Shown one piece after another: positions 53,301 to 61,705 of a stretch of DNA of 62,000 bases. The stretch comes from Symbiodinium natans (taxonomy: Eukaryota; Sar; Dinophyceae; Suessiales; Symbiodiniaceae). Where the stretch lies: the NCBI GenBank assembly GCA_905221605.1, contig CAJNDS010002801.1, positions 936,618 to 998,617 on the forward strand, in the 5' to 3' direction. Numbering within the stretch: position 1 is the first letter of the stretch; each line of letters begins with the position of its first letter. The notes beneath the pieces are model-generated. The model was not told where the DNA came from. It saw nothing but the letters and a program-made list of their open reading frames with translations, and searched no databases. The position numbers and the translations under genes were made by a program.

Positions 53301-55847
53301 GCAAATAACAGCCATGGACTTGCTTCGACCGTCAGATGATTCTGTAGCTTCCAATGTGTAGCTTGTGTCGAGGGGGCCCGATCTCTCGATTGACTGCCAT
53401 ATGCTGCAGGCCGTTTGATACGCGCAGGTGATGGTGTAGACATCAGACTGCTGCACCAAACTGCCGCCGAGATAGTCATCAAGCTGCGTGGGGCAGTTAG
53501 AAAATGGTACTATCTCGACGTGTGATCGGCACAACCGTGTGCCAGCAAGGATACAAACAGTCCATCGAGACTGCACGAGGGCGTGCGTTCGTTCGCAGAT
53601 AGAACGCTTGACTTCTGCTTGTTCTGAGCACGGGTAGCCTGACAGATTGCAGTCTGCAGCCGCGCAGGAGCACATCAACGAGTCAGAGCGCGGACACGAA
53701 CCTCCTACGGCGTCCTGCCAGACAGCTGCGCAATTTTGACAGATCTGCTGGTTGTCGATGAGACTTCTATGTTGCGCGCAGAACCACTCCGAACAATGGT
53801 TGCACGCTTTGACATTGCCTGACCCAAGCAGTATCACTCGCTGACATTTGAAGCAACTGACAGGTGAATTTGCTTGCACAGGACATGGAGTTGGCCGCAC
53901 TGTAAATCCAGCCTGCGACGCTGTGGCAGGAGCAAAGATTCGAACAAAAAACTTGGTGAACACTCCCAGTTCTTGCTGCACGTGCGGGTGTACTTGGAGA
54001 GCGGGTAGAGCAACTCCATCAATCACAACCCACATCGTCCATCTGTCCCACCGAACCTCGACGAGATGCTCATCACGTCTGCCTGGGAGAGGTCCGCCTA
54101 TGCGTAGCGCTGGCACAGGTACGTCGTCGCTTCTGCCAAAACTGATTTCCATGTCAGTCTCGAAAGGTTTGCGAATGCGACAGAAGATAGCTCTGGGCTG
54201 GCTTAGCAACGGCCAAGGGTGCAAGCCATCTCTCTTCTTGATACCAACAAGCAGGAGCCCGCACGCCTGCCTGATCTGCAAGGCACACGCTGCTCTCCCG
54301 AACAGGTTCTCAGTGGATTCCCACGAAAAGCAAGCGTGTCTGAAGACTCTCGAAATTTCGGGCTGGCGCAGCGACCATGCCAAGGACAGATTCTGCGGCA
54401 GCGCTGACAGCGGCAACCTTCCCAGATGTCTATTGCAGACGACAATCTCGCTAGCCTCAGACCACACAGGTATGAACCTGATTGACCTGGCAAACTGGCA
54501 GAGGCTGACGTTGGAAAAGGTGTCCAGGTGAATGGAAAGGTGTCGCCACGCCCTTGGGTCCAGAAGGATTTCTCGCAGCCTGCGGCAGCCGGCCTGCAAC
54601 TGCAACATGTGCTCCGGACAAGAAAAGCTGATGCTAACGGATTGCAGCACATCGTATGGAAGAGATCCACCCTGAAGGTCTTGAGGCTCCAAGTGTGATC
54701 TGCCGCATCTTCGACGTTCAGCCCGAGGAACCAGCGCTTGGGCATCAACGCCCCGTAGCCGTGAACCAAAATTGCTTTGAAGCTTCTCGCAATGGCACGC
54801 AAGGATGGACCAGCATGCCTCAGCTACCCACAGCGCTGATCCACCTATGGCGTCAGGAAAACCAATCAAAGGCTCCATCATACGCCGCACCTCCGCGTCC
54901 AGTGTGGATACGGGGTAAATCCATGGGAAGTCGCCGTGCTCTGGATGACAACAAACGATGTACATCTCAGAGACAGAAACACCATAGTACTTCTCAAGCA
55001 GATACCTATAGGCATTCAACTGCAATGTATAGTGCATGACTGTGCAGTCACGCAGACCATCCAGCGGCGCGTGCATTCTCTTGCCGGAGGTGCACTTCTC
55101 TGGAAGGCCTGCGCTGCGCTTCCAGTCAACGAGCACGAATGTCCCGTCAACTTTCTTGGCGCAAAAGTCAATCGAACCGGCAAGACCCTCCTCCTCACCG
55201 TAGATGACCCACTCAGTGCGCCAAGCGGTAACGTCACTCGGCAAAGTTGCCAGGAACTGCTGGAGCATACGGTACTCTGGAGAAGAATTTGGAACTTCAT
55301 AGCCGTTCAAGAACGCCTCGAACAAGTTGTGCATGTACGTCCCATAGTGTGAGGCCGCCTGAGCGTTGGCTGCCCATTTCTGCTTGATCTCTTCTGGAGT
55401 CAAAGACAGCCTTGCAATGTCTTCATTCAGATCATGGACTCGCGCGAGTCTGCGCAGCACATCGCAGATTCGAGGCTCATCACGAGGGTTGCCCGCGAGC
55501 AACGGAAGCAAATCTGGATGTAGCAAATGCAGCCGCGCGATTGCATCAAAGCATATCTCTGGACGCAGATATCCGGGCCTAGGCCAGTTGTGTCCCCTCA
55601 TCATGTTGTTGATGATTTCATCAGCGCGGAACGCCTCAGAAAACCTGTGAATCAGGCCCGTCACGGAGTACGACATCTTCACACCGTTAACGAAGTACTC
55701 ATGCTTTACAGGCTCAAACCGAACGCAAGCGTCCCTGGGGTGGCAATGCAAATACTTCAACACGTCCACGTCTGGAATTGCAGCAGCGTCATACTCAGCT
55801 GGAGAGGCTGGAAAGTTCAGACGCCCTGAGTGGATCGGTCGCGGCAA
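45825..55847 (-). CDS. Composite gene: nuclease, SF3 helicase, palm polymerase, peptidase, DDE transposase
   Basis: One gene (or a tight set of genes) read on the minus strand from 55847 to 45825. Domains in order are PD-(D/E)XK exonuclease, F-box-like segment, zinc module, D5-like segment, SF3 helicase core, superfamily A-like polymerase, cysteine peptidase candidate, zinc finger and DDE transposase. The frame continues from exon to exon across short introns at 52155-52246, 51664-51750, 51430-51510, 51248-51336, 51071-51141, about 50905-50980, 50640-50718, 50429-50505, 49208-49342 and 47316-47372. Two junctions (near 47570-47495 and 47750-47690) are unresolved. Established families: TV-Pol and SF3 helicase fusions in mobile elements and virophages, and DDE transposases. 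Inference: a large autonomous DNA transposon. Whether all parts form one polyprotein is not shown; the peptidase would be suited to cleave it. The 5' start is unclear because no ATG lies near 55847. Confidence 0.65.
47373..47494 (-). CDS. Composite gene exon, region before the transposase core
   Basis: Frame reading VRADSIKDRRVRRAGDLYYT and continuing HCFAEKLFKETLLNSGK, then a GC-type donor at 47372. No separate domain recognised. By position it is the N-terminal, DNA-binding side of the transposase. Confidence 0.55.
47571..47690 (-). CDS. Composite gene exon, linker with RKLRVVLAATG
   Basis: Minus-strand frame containing HTQNHIDRKLRVVLAATGRL and PVVNHVG. Its downstream junction joins to GPSFVRADS at 47494 with frame kept, but the intron borders are not canonical (ambiguous by one base). 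The upstream border is unresolved. Confidence 0.4.
47757..49207 (-). CDS. Polymerase motifs B and C, cysteine peptidase candidate and zinc finger
   Basis: Starts after the intron 49208-49342 and reads EEGKALLIKIFNGASIPD, which fits motif B of superfamily A polymerases (a Lys, then Phe or Tyr-x-G). Further on, HLSLHYDGVRVSR fits motif C (an Asp after His or Tyr in a beta hairpin). A peptidase-like part follows: Cys in RQNGNCIPAAVALLLA (about residue 163 counting from 49192), His in GQPHCVGLRV (about 239) and Asp in DVIDACG (252 or 255), the C-H-D order of papain-like and OTU-like proteases. After an acidic Ser/Asp-rich linker come paired cysteines and histidines (RCPFCPWRCFRCE, then QHVRDHH and YCCSG), a zinc finger. 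Intronless throughout. Confidence 0.6.
49208..49342 (-). other. Intron splitting the polymerase between motifs A and B (GT-AG)
   Basis: Donor AAG|GTTGGG, acceptor CTGCAG|GAAGAG on the minus strand, phase 0 on both sides. Joining restores QLSK-EEGKALLIK. The unspliced frame hits stops. Confidence 0.6.
49343..50428 (-). CDS. Composite gene exon: helicase C-terminal region to polymerase motif A
   Basis: Opens DCLQMIENYAQWGGDHGL, continues through an acidic run (EEDEKDSDDDD) and a basic linker with AKRRRC, possibly a nuclear localisation signal. Near the 3' end it reads AGTVDLDVENALFTLMHQL, which fits motif A of superfamily A and TV-Pol enzymes (an Asp in a strand followed by a small helix). Motifs B and C follow in the next exon. 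TV-Pols are a described family in mobile elements and virophages, often joined to SF3 helicases. Here the helicase lies upstream of the polymerase, the reverse of the virophage primase arrangement. Assignment rests on motif order and spacing only. Confidence 0.5.
50429..50505 (-). other. GA-AG intron
   Basis: Reads CAACAG|GACTTG ... GTCGCAG|GATTGT on the minus strand, phase 0. Joining gives HNQQ-DCLQMIENY. Confidence 0.6.
50506..50639 (-). CDS. Composite gene exon, helicase C-terminal region
   Basis: Frame reading AYEDIDKDGIFAKDQELKDF, then LTSPQAICAALQLQHAFETQ. Matches the general style of SF3 helicase tails (FxxDxxLxxFL). It follows intron 50640-50718 (GT-AG). Confidence 0.55.
50719..50904 (-). 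CDS. Composite gene exon, helicase region
   Basis: Frame reading ITGRKPYGLRTRMIECKGWK, then RLEANRLFQFLNVTPRDFNA and FRIKARFEDPRAID. The upstream junction with 50981 restores frame with a GC-type donor, although another border is possible. Confidence 0.55.
50981..51070 (-). CDS. Composite gene exon, helicase region after Walker B
   Basis: Frame reading QEAPGTNRRLREDLYKKFMS and ending GEGNVSRA. It follows VLTG directly after splicing, giving TGQE, the sensor-like turn after the Walker B strand in SF3 ATPases. The K/R-rich stretch is suited to an arginine finger. Confidence 0.6.
51071..51141 (-). other. GA-AG intron
   Basis: Donor CTTACAG|GACTGC, acceptor CCACGCAG|GTCAAG on the minus strand. 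Joining ACA G with GT CAA gives T-G-Q-E. 71 bases. Confidence 0.65.
51142..51247 (-). CDS. SF3 helicase exon with Walker B
   Basis: Frame reading AMYVHNFAYFDPQIWFNEEE and MRKQVEQLNGRFVLTG. FAYFDPQIWFNEEE is the Walker B strand and following acidic residues. Joined upstream to SAHLE and downstream to QEAPG. Confidence 0.65.
51248..51336 (-). other. GA-AG intron
   Basis: Donor CTAGAG|GACAGA, acceptor GGGACAG|GCAATG on the minus strand, phase 0. Joining gives SAHLE-AMYVHN. 89 bases. Confidence 0.65.
51337..51429 (-). CDS. SF3 helicase exon with altered Walker A
   Basis: Frame reading ALAKRGINVVRLFMGLSSGG and VGQSLYSAHLE. The P-loop is GLSSGGVGQS: glycines and the Ser are where GxxxxGKS expects them, but the lysine is a glutamine (codon CAG at 51361-51363). 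Either this copy has a damaged ATPase or the family uses another residue. Confidence 0.65.
51430..51510 (-). other. GC-AG intron
   Basis: Donor GCACAG|GCTACT, acceptor GATCAG|GCCCTG on the minus strand, phase 0. The bases at both borders repeat CAGGC. 81 bases. Confidence 0.6.
51511..51663 (-). CDS. Composite gene exon, D5-to-helicase linker
   Basis: Frame reading VERSSIRDIYTHIPHSIKKF, then YRQTFWSNVEVFKCCQAAQ. It precedes the P-loop exon. No separate catalytic motif seen. Confidence 0.55.
51664..51750 (-). other. Probable GC-AG intron
   Basis: Donor CGGCAG|GCCGGC, acceptor TGCAGAG|GTGGAG on the minus strand, phase 0. Joining gives NGSARQ-VERSS. 87 bases. Less certain than its neighbours. 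Confidence 0.45.
51751..52154 (-). CDS. Composite gene exon, region after the D5-like segment
   Basis: After splicing the frame reads GLFRILPQGTRRVEQEVLQA and VSLLLEGSDCEQALLERC. Later parts are PANHWHIYCARMIIALKRNI and MVEFCERPMSHVPGCCYND. Helical, with a Cys-rich end. No enzyme motif recognised, but it is continuous with both neighbours. Confidence 0.6.
52155..52246 (-). other. GA-AG intron flanked by AGGACT repeats
   Basis: Donor TAGAAG|GACTGT, acceptor TGCGAG|GACTTT on the minus strand. Joining GAA G with GA CTT gives HLEG-LFRILP. The identical AGGACT at both borders looks like a target-site duplication of an inserted intron. 92 bases. Confidence 0.7.
52247..55847 (-). CDS. PD-(D/E)XK exonuclease with F-box-like, zinc and D5-like regions
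   Basis: One 1200-codon frame without introns. The nuclease core (residues about 165-300) shows H173 and E177 in YMHNLFEAF, E212, D227 in AGSIDFC, D241-W-K243 as the D-x-K motif, and Q276xxxY280 in YTLQLNAYRYL. This is the full signature of RecB/Cas4/lambda-exonuclease-like nucleases, which resect DNA ends. Residues about 395-440 read LPYDVLQ ... CRRLREILLDPRAW, which resembles an F-box, followed by a beta-rich stretch (VRWDRWTMWVVIDG). Residues 665-706 hold eight zinc ligands: C-x2-C, C-x2-C-x4-C-x2-H, C-x2-C. The C-terminal part, FIIEGEKYMRFHHGDCYVLH, looks like the D5-type segment before SF3 helicases. The start shown is a TTG three codons after a stop, so an upstream exon is likely. Confidence 0.65.
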
Positions 55848-56259
55848 AAATCACGGGCAGCCCCAGCAAAAATACCCAACCTTAGATCTTCTTAAGCAAG
55901 TTTCACAGACGCCAGCACAAAATCTCTGCAACATGTGCCTTGCGCAAGAAACCTTCCAGAATCATGAGACGTTGTCTCCTGTTGGACGCCGATAGCTGGA
56001 AGCGATTCGTCACGGATATCTCCAGGTCTTAGCTTGGAACTCTAGCAGCTGCCTCCTACATGTTTCAGTGCATCAACTGAATATTACAAAAGGGTTTATG
56101 CGAAACCATAAAGTTCCATTGTTCACCACGGGACGGCGTTCTCTCTCCATCGACATTTACACGTAGGGTGTCTGGCCTGAAGCCATCCCAAAGTCACGCA
56201 GACGGTTTCGCAGAGCGAAGCATGTCATTTCAAATTGCCATTACGAGCGAAACTATAAC
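55848..56259. other. Spacer between the two minus-strand genes
   Basis: No coding frame seen. May hold the 5' leader or a first exon of the composite gene and the 3' end of the upstream gene. Confidence 0.4.
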
Positions 56260-57181
56260 TTACTTATCCCGAAGCGCAACGCCTAGGCACTGTGTGTCCG
56301 ACGCAAACCCAGCTTGACGAGCGTGCCACTGCTCTAGTAGCCAGTCTGGTCGAAGATCCCAGAAACCTTCCCAGTCAACGAAGTCAGCCTGGGCCTGAAC
56401 AGGCTGAGGTTCAAAAAGGACAAAGTCTCCTTCTTCGTCATCCCGGATCAACAGCTCGGCCAAATGCTCAGCAGCCGAGGTCTCTACAGTTTTTCCACCT
56501 AAATAATCTTCGAGCAGCGCTACACACAGCGGGCATCTCCGCAAAGGGTTTCTCTGGATATGCTCCCAGCACGCCCAACTCTGGCACAAGGTGCAGACTC
56601 CCCAGGTCCTGGGGCAAATCGAGCCTTGAAAGCCACACACATGGCATCTGACGCTAACGTTGCGGTCAATGGATGTCAACAGAGGCCTTACCACCATGGG
56701 AGTTCTCAAAATGGGACACGGAGTCACGATGGCCCACACAAAAACTCTGGCCTGTTCGGGCGGAGCATCAGGCACACCGTCGAGAACCGTTGCATGGGAC
56801 AGCAACACCGTGTCCAAATGCACGGAAAACTCACGCGCATTCCAGAGCAGCAACACCTCGTGCTGTGGTCTGAAACGAAGACTTGGCAGTTGTGATGTCC
56901 TGCGCACAGGAGCACTGCCATTGAGACCAAAGTCCACGGTCATCCTAGCAGTGAATGGCCAAGTCAACTTGCAATAGCATCGCCTGTCATTCTCAGGCGC
57001 ATGAACTCCGATGTATAAAGTCTCTGTAAACGCAGGTGCGACCAGATTGAAGCAAGCAGAACCCAAAAGAGTTTGTGATTCCCAGACATGTACTCTGTGT
57101 TCTGAGTGACTCGGCCAGAGAACATGCCACCCTGACCACTGGATCCGGAAATTGCGGGGAATACGAGAAACACCGGCAAGC
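56260..57181 (-). CDS. Zinc-module protein, paralogue of the composite gene's middle part
   Basis: Open minus-strand frame from the assembly gap to a stop at 56260. Early on it reads FRIQWSGWHVLWPSHSEHRV, then LLLWNAREFSVHLDTVLLSH, similar in layout to the beta-rich stretch of the composite gene. A zinc module follows with the same C-x2-C ... C-x2-C-x4-C-x2-H ... C-x2-C order (CHVCG, CTLCQSWACWEH, CPLC), then DYLGGKTV, which matches DYLGGSLV after the zinc module in the composite gene. The nuclease core is not seen here. The 5' part is lost in the gap. Confidence 0.55.
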
Positions 57182-57281
57182 NNNNNNNNNNNNNNNNNNN
57201 NNNNNNNNNNNNNNNNNNNNNNNNNNNNNNNNNNNNNNNNNNNNNNNNNNNNNNNNNNNNNNNNNNNNNNNNNNNNNNNNN
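57182..57281. other. Assembly gap (100 N)
   Basis: Exactly 100 N, the usual placeholder for a gap of unknown size. It interrupts the minus-strand gene. Confidence 0.99.
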
Positions 57282-57781
57282 CTGCCGGCTTCCAAAAATT
57301 CAGCAAGACGCTTCGCATGGCCCGCCCATGCATCAACCCGCTGGATGGCGCGGCCGACATCAGAAATAGATAGCTTCTGGACGACGCAGAGATCGATCCT
57401 GCGACCGCTTAGCATGATCTCCGGTGACACACACCCTGAAACCTTCCTGGCCTCGTAGGCGGCAGAATCCATATAGTGAGTCCAGGTTCGTGCATCGATT
57501 GTAGACGCGAATGGATCCGGAATACGCTGCCATAAAGCTGGTTTCGTGAGCATTTCCCTGATATGTTTTAGCGTCAAATCTTGTACCTCTCGAATCCTCT
57601 GGCGAGTGACGTATTGCTGAATAGCTGAAATCAGATTTGAGGTGTGGCCACTTGCACCTGCCCTGATGTCGGTCAGGTCCGGCGATCTTCTGTTCCACCG
57701 TCGAACTTGACCACGAACGTTTTCTTTCCTAACTTCGCTTACACTTCCATTTGTCATACCATAAATAAGACAAGAAAACAT
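57282..57781 (-). CDS. Upstream part of the zinc-module gene
   Basis: Minus-strand frame containing NLISAIQQYVTRQRIREVQD, LTLKHIREMLTKPALWQRIP and RRIDLCVVQKLSISDVGRAI. It ends in the gap at AKRLAEFLEAG. Helical; the last part lies where an F-box-like segment would be expected by comparison with the composite gene. The ATG at 57781 may or may not be used. Confidence 0.45.
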
Positions 57782-58253
57782 ACAAGGTCTAGTCTGTGCG
57801 AGGAAGACCCTTACATTACGCGAACTGCGAGCTTGCAGTCTTGGGCGGCGCTGCTACTGAAGAAGATGTAGAAGTCTTCTCGCGACTTCGTGACCACCTC
57901 GGAAAGACACTTGCTTTTACTGGAAATGCCGTAGTTTAACGCTTGAACCAAGCCTGCGTGACACACACAAAGGTGTACTCGGAATCACCGGTGAAGATGG
58001 CATATTCCTGTCCGATTGCCACGTGTATTTGGACAAAAGTGACGCAATGGAAAAGTGTTTTTGGAATCATGGTCCTGACAGAGTGCAGCAAGGCTATGTA
58101 TCACTGCGCGAAACCTTTAAACCTAGATGCAGGTACTGCTTCTGCATCATCAAGTCACACAACTCTGTATACTGAAAGACAGCGACTCCAGACTCCTCTT
58201 CTCGCGCGTTATCTTAACCTGTTTATCCTGATCACTACTTGACTTTTGCGTCA

Positions 58254-58610
58254 AACAAAAGAAAGTAGCCTCCAAAACGACATCGCTTCGTGATATACAC
58301 TCCACGAATCTGCGGCACTGGCACCCCAGAACGCAGTCTTGATAGCAGGGCAATACACCAGGTGCTGCGTGGTGTTCTGGGCAAACCCCAGCTTGCGTAG
58401 GAAAGGATGCTGGCAATGCATGGTGTACGCGTCAGTGGTTGCGACGCCAACGCCCTGGAAAGCTTCCCCAGAACTGCGCCGCACCACGTAAAAATCGTCC
58501 GGTCGCCGACACGCTTCCAGTTGCAGAGGTAGCCAACTTGGACGCAAGCTAAAACGACGAGGCACTCGTTCCTGTTGGCGTTCTGCTGCCGACACCCGGA
58601 GCAACATATC
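58254..58610 (-). CDS. Candidate exon, unknown
   Basis: Minus-strand frame with FYVVRRSSGEAFQGVGVATT, DAYTMHCQHPFLRKLGFAQN and AADSWSVYHEAMSFWRLL. Protein-like composition. It competes with a second minus frame but reads better. No family recognised. Confidence 0.4.
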
Positions 58611-58654
58611 CTGAACCGGACGCTAGTCAGTACTACCAAGAATTCTAGGTCACT

Positions 58655-58860
58655 TCATGAAACGCCGAGAAACCGTAAACGTTTCGCCAGGAAGTATGTC
58701 TAGCAGAGTCGAAGGTGCTCTGGATGCCTCCTCGTCACGATGAAAACTGAGGAGAGATTCGGCTGTTGAATCGTACACTGTCTTTCCAGAAGGTTGAGTT
58801 ACACACCCACGCATAGCCTGTGTTGTCCATGTGGAACTCGGCAAATCTGCTGTGTCCTGC
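58655..58860 (-). CDS. Candidate exon, unknown
   Basis: Minus-strand frame with DTADLPSSTWTTQAMRGCVT, SAESLL-like helical sequence and STLLDILPGETFTVSRRF. Likely upstream of 58254-58610 in the same gene. Confidence 0.4.
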
Positions 58861-59419
58861 AACTAAAGATACCAACTATCACAGACAAGGTTGGATGTGT
58901 AGACATTTACGCAGCATTGCGATGGAATAACAAGCACCTCCTCCCCACACAAGCAGGCGCTAGCACCTCTGCGACTGCTGTCGGAATCCTTCGTGTAAGG
59001 TCAGCGCGCTGGACTAATGAAACATGAAGTAACATGGATGAAAGCGTGTGGAGATGCCTGAGGCTGCTCGTGCTCAGCTATGGCGTTTCGAATCTGCAGG
59101 GAGATAATTAAGGCGGACGAAAGATGCATGTGGCACACTGTCATGTTGAGCCTGCGCCCAGAAGTCGACGTTGAAGCTATCATGATTCGGTTGAACCTGA
59201 AAATCGGGTATTTCGCCGCCGTACTGCACGAGATCTCGGTGAAACATATCTCGCATCCATTGCCTCAGGTTTCAGAAGTAAGAAGAATTACGCAATCGCG
59301 CACCAGTCAGTACCTTAAGATCGGCGGCGGCATGCCACCTGCACGAACATCGGCAGCAGCATCTGGCAATAATTCTTCACGGGCCTGCGCGAAAAGGTTA
59401 CCTCATACATGTGGGTGGC

Positions 59420-59700
59420 ATTGCGCTTAACATGTTTGCAGCCTGTACTTCAAAGACGCCGTCCACCGCAGCGGTGTTCATGTGCCAGACGTGTGAGTCA
59501 GGACATTGCCAGACCGGGAGCGGCAAAGATCGTGACAGTCTCAGCTCCATCCATGCGTGAGTTCGATGTCCCCAATTGATCTGTAGAACGCCGTCAAGTC
59601 GTCGGACTGCAACAAAGTGCTCCCTGTAAGCTACGATGAAGTTCCCGTCATACTTGATCTTCTGCGAGTCGACACGCATCAACGCCTTCCTGACAAGCGA
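59420..59700 (-). CDS. Candidate exon, unknown
   Basis: Minus-strand frame with KALMRVDSQKIKYDGNFIVA, YREHFVAVRRLDGVLQINWG and DGVFEVQAANML. The strand HFVAVRRLDG resembles the His-containing strand of papain-like folds, but no Cys partner was identified. Confidence 0.4.
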
Positions 59701-59764
59701 AGCAATGCTTAGCACATAGTGTACATTATTTTCTTTGCAATGTGTCTGTATGTTGTTATCATTC

Positions 59765-59960
59765 TTTTACTTGCTTTATTCGGGAAAGTCCTATGAGGCC
59801 GCAGCATGTCGTTGCCATCGGCGATGGCCCAGAAGGGTCCATCGCTCACGTAGGGCACCTTGATGCCCAACGCGCGAATACTGTCGACGAGACAAACGTC
59901 GCGGAAGTGGACGACACCTGCGATGTCAAATGCGGACGTGGACACCATAAAGACTTGCAG
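59765..59960 (-). CDS. Candidate exon, unknown
   Basis: Minus-strand frame with STSAFDIAGVVHFRDVCLVD, SIRALGIKVPYVSDGPFWAI and MLRPHRTFPNKASK. Strongly protein-like. It precedes the exon at 59420-59700. Confidence 0.45.
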
Positions 59961-60059
59961 TGAACTTATCAGAACTGCCATGCTTCTTTACCTTCTCCAT
60001 ATGACTGTGTGGGTCGCCTGTGTTTTTATTCTTCAACGGCTTCTGGCGGCGGAGAGATG

Positions 60060-60240
60060 CCATGTTTCGGCCTGACGAAACTCATATGCGAAGCGAGCAT
60101 GTGCGACCTGACGTGGGGGCACGCGACTCGTGCATGCATCAGCAGCATGATTAACTCCTCTATAGTCGCGTCCTCGGCGCTCGAAGCCCTTGTACCAGGC
60201 AGCACGACAGATTCTTTTCCAGGTCGGAGTGTCCTGACAA
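60060..60240 (-). CDS. Candidate exon, unknown
   Basis: One of three minus-strand frames reads PGKESVVLPGTRASSAEDAT, IEELIMLLMHARVACPHVRS and FVRPKHGISPPPEAVEE before a stop. It has the most protein-like composition of the three. Borders not fixed. Confidence 0.4.
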
Positions 60241-60253
60241 ACAGCCATATCTA

Positions 60254-60480
60254 ATTACATATGTCTGTGTTCCTGGAGCGACGCACGAGGATATCCTGCA
60301 ACACGGACGTGTGCTTGCTGCTGCAAAGGCGTGCGAAAATTCCTTTCGCCAACTCGTCGCCTTCAGAGCTCTGTAGAGATATGAGATTAAATGGTTCTTG
60401 CGTGCTTGCGTGCATATGTAGCTGAAAGGCAAAGTTGGGCGCAGCCATCAGCCGGACTGACGATACATCTTTTCTTGCAC
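60254..60480 (-). CDS. Candidate exon, unknown
   Basis: Minus-strand frame with KDVSSVRLMAAPNFAFQLHM, PFNLISLQSSEGDELAKGIF and HTSVLQDILVRRSRNTDIC. Protein-like; unrecognised. Confidence 0.4.
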
Positions 60481-61147
60481 CAGCCAATCGATTTCCCTGG
60501 CGTTGACACGTACGAAAGCTTGCGCCCACGCAATCATCTTAATCTAGATTAGGAGCAGACATCGTTTGGGCTGAGGAATTTCTCATCTACCCCGAAGAAG
60601 TCCAGGCAGTCGTCAAGGCTGGTCTCGAGATTCTGCCTTATCAAAACTCATAGATGTGTCTGACGCAACATGACATTCCACGACATGACATTCATTCTGA
60701 GAAGAGGACGAACGAACTGCACTAGAGAGGGTCCGACGTGTACTCCGAGAACGTTGCTCCATGCTGCGCAACGCTTCCACAGCATTTTTCGGCTGGAGCC
60801 TAGCATTGCTTCTCTACGGAAACACTGCATGTGTTGCTTCATTGTAATGAATTAAAACAATATGACAGGCAGACGAAGCTAACTGTACGAGTGCTGCATA
60901 CAGTCAGCCTGAGATGTGGTGGCTTCTCCACCTTGGATTTGTTCCTTCCCAGCTGCATCAAACTCGAACAACGGAGAGCAACACGATATTCAGTGTCCTT
61001 GTCCAGCGACCATCCGGTGTCAAGTGCCCTGGGATTGAAATATTGATCGACATTCATGAGGCTGATGTCATTTAAGGGCGCAGCAGTAAATGAGCCGAGT
61101 GGACGGTTTCTTTTGTAGTGTCGGAAGCCTGCGCATTCAGAGCTTTA
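60481..61147. other. No exon assigned
   Basis: The frames at 60648-60855 and 60831-61057 on both strands show no motif. Likely intronic. Confidence 0.35.
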
Positions 61148-61459
61148 TTAAAGGCTCACTGGGCTATTGCAAGCAGGTGTCTTTCTACTGAAGAGTCCGT
61201 TTGCAGTAAAGTAGCTCAGAGCACTGGGTCGGCCCTGTAGCAACGAGCCTTCACTTTGCGCAAAACACAGGCGCAAGGCCTCAGAGTTTCCTGTAACTAA
61301 GCACCCAGCTCCTCTAAAAACTGAGCCGGCGTTCTCACGGCACCAGACGTCCTCAAAAGGTGTACAGTTGCAGAGAATTTGTGTCTTTAGAAGCTTGTAA
61401 GCTTCACGCAAGTCTGTGCGCCAGAGAGGGATGCGAACGACCGGCACTCCTGAGATCAA
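61148..61459 (-). CDS. Candidate exon, unknown
   Basis: Minus-strand frame of 100 codons with VPVVRIPLWRTDLREAYKLL, FEDVWCRENAGSVFRGAGCL and SYFTANGLFSRKTPAC. Protein-like. No family recognised. Confidence 0.4.
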   Translation of the reverse strand: MISGVPVVRIPLWRTDLREAYKLLKTQILCNCTPFEDVWCRENAGSVFRGAGCLVTGNSEALRLCFAQSEGSLLQGRPSALSYFTANGLFSRKTPACNSPVSL

Positions 61460-61643
61460 TTCCTTCTCAGCTGCACAATCTGGATAGATGTAGTCGCAAC
61501 TTTGATTTCACGCCAAGTTGCGTTGGGATGACAAAGGAGTCCCGGCCGTGGAATCGGCCGGGATCCTTACAAGGAAGTGCACTCGCTAAGATAACAGACC
61601 ACATGCTGCTTTGTGTATCTGACAGAGACAGTCTGATAATCAC

Positions 61644-61705
61644 GTGAAACCAATCGTCTCTTCTTCATCATCGGCAAACCAGCGCATTCGTGACCAGCGA
61701 GCCAT
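61644..61705 (-). CDS. Candidate first exon
   Basis: Starts with ATG and reads MARWSRMRWFADDEEETIGF, then a canonical donor TTCAC|GTGATT. It could be the start of the upstream minus-strand gene. A competing frame over 61668-61853 is also open. Confidence 0.3.

Noticed and set aside
45825-55847. Polinton/Maverick or giant virus insertion
   Set aside because: No B-family polymerase, retroviral-type integrase, packaging ATPase or capsid motif was seen; the transposase is of DDE type with D(2)H.
45825-55847. LTR or non-LTR retrotransposon
   Set aside because: No reverse transcriptase motif and no RNase H or gag-like region found.
57182-57281. Frames crossing the N run
   Set aside because: The gap length is a placeholder, so a shared frame across it has no meaning.
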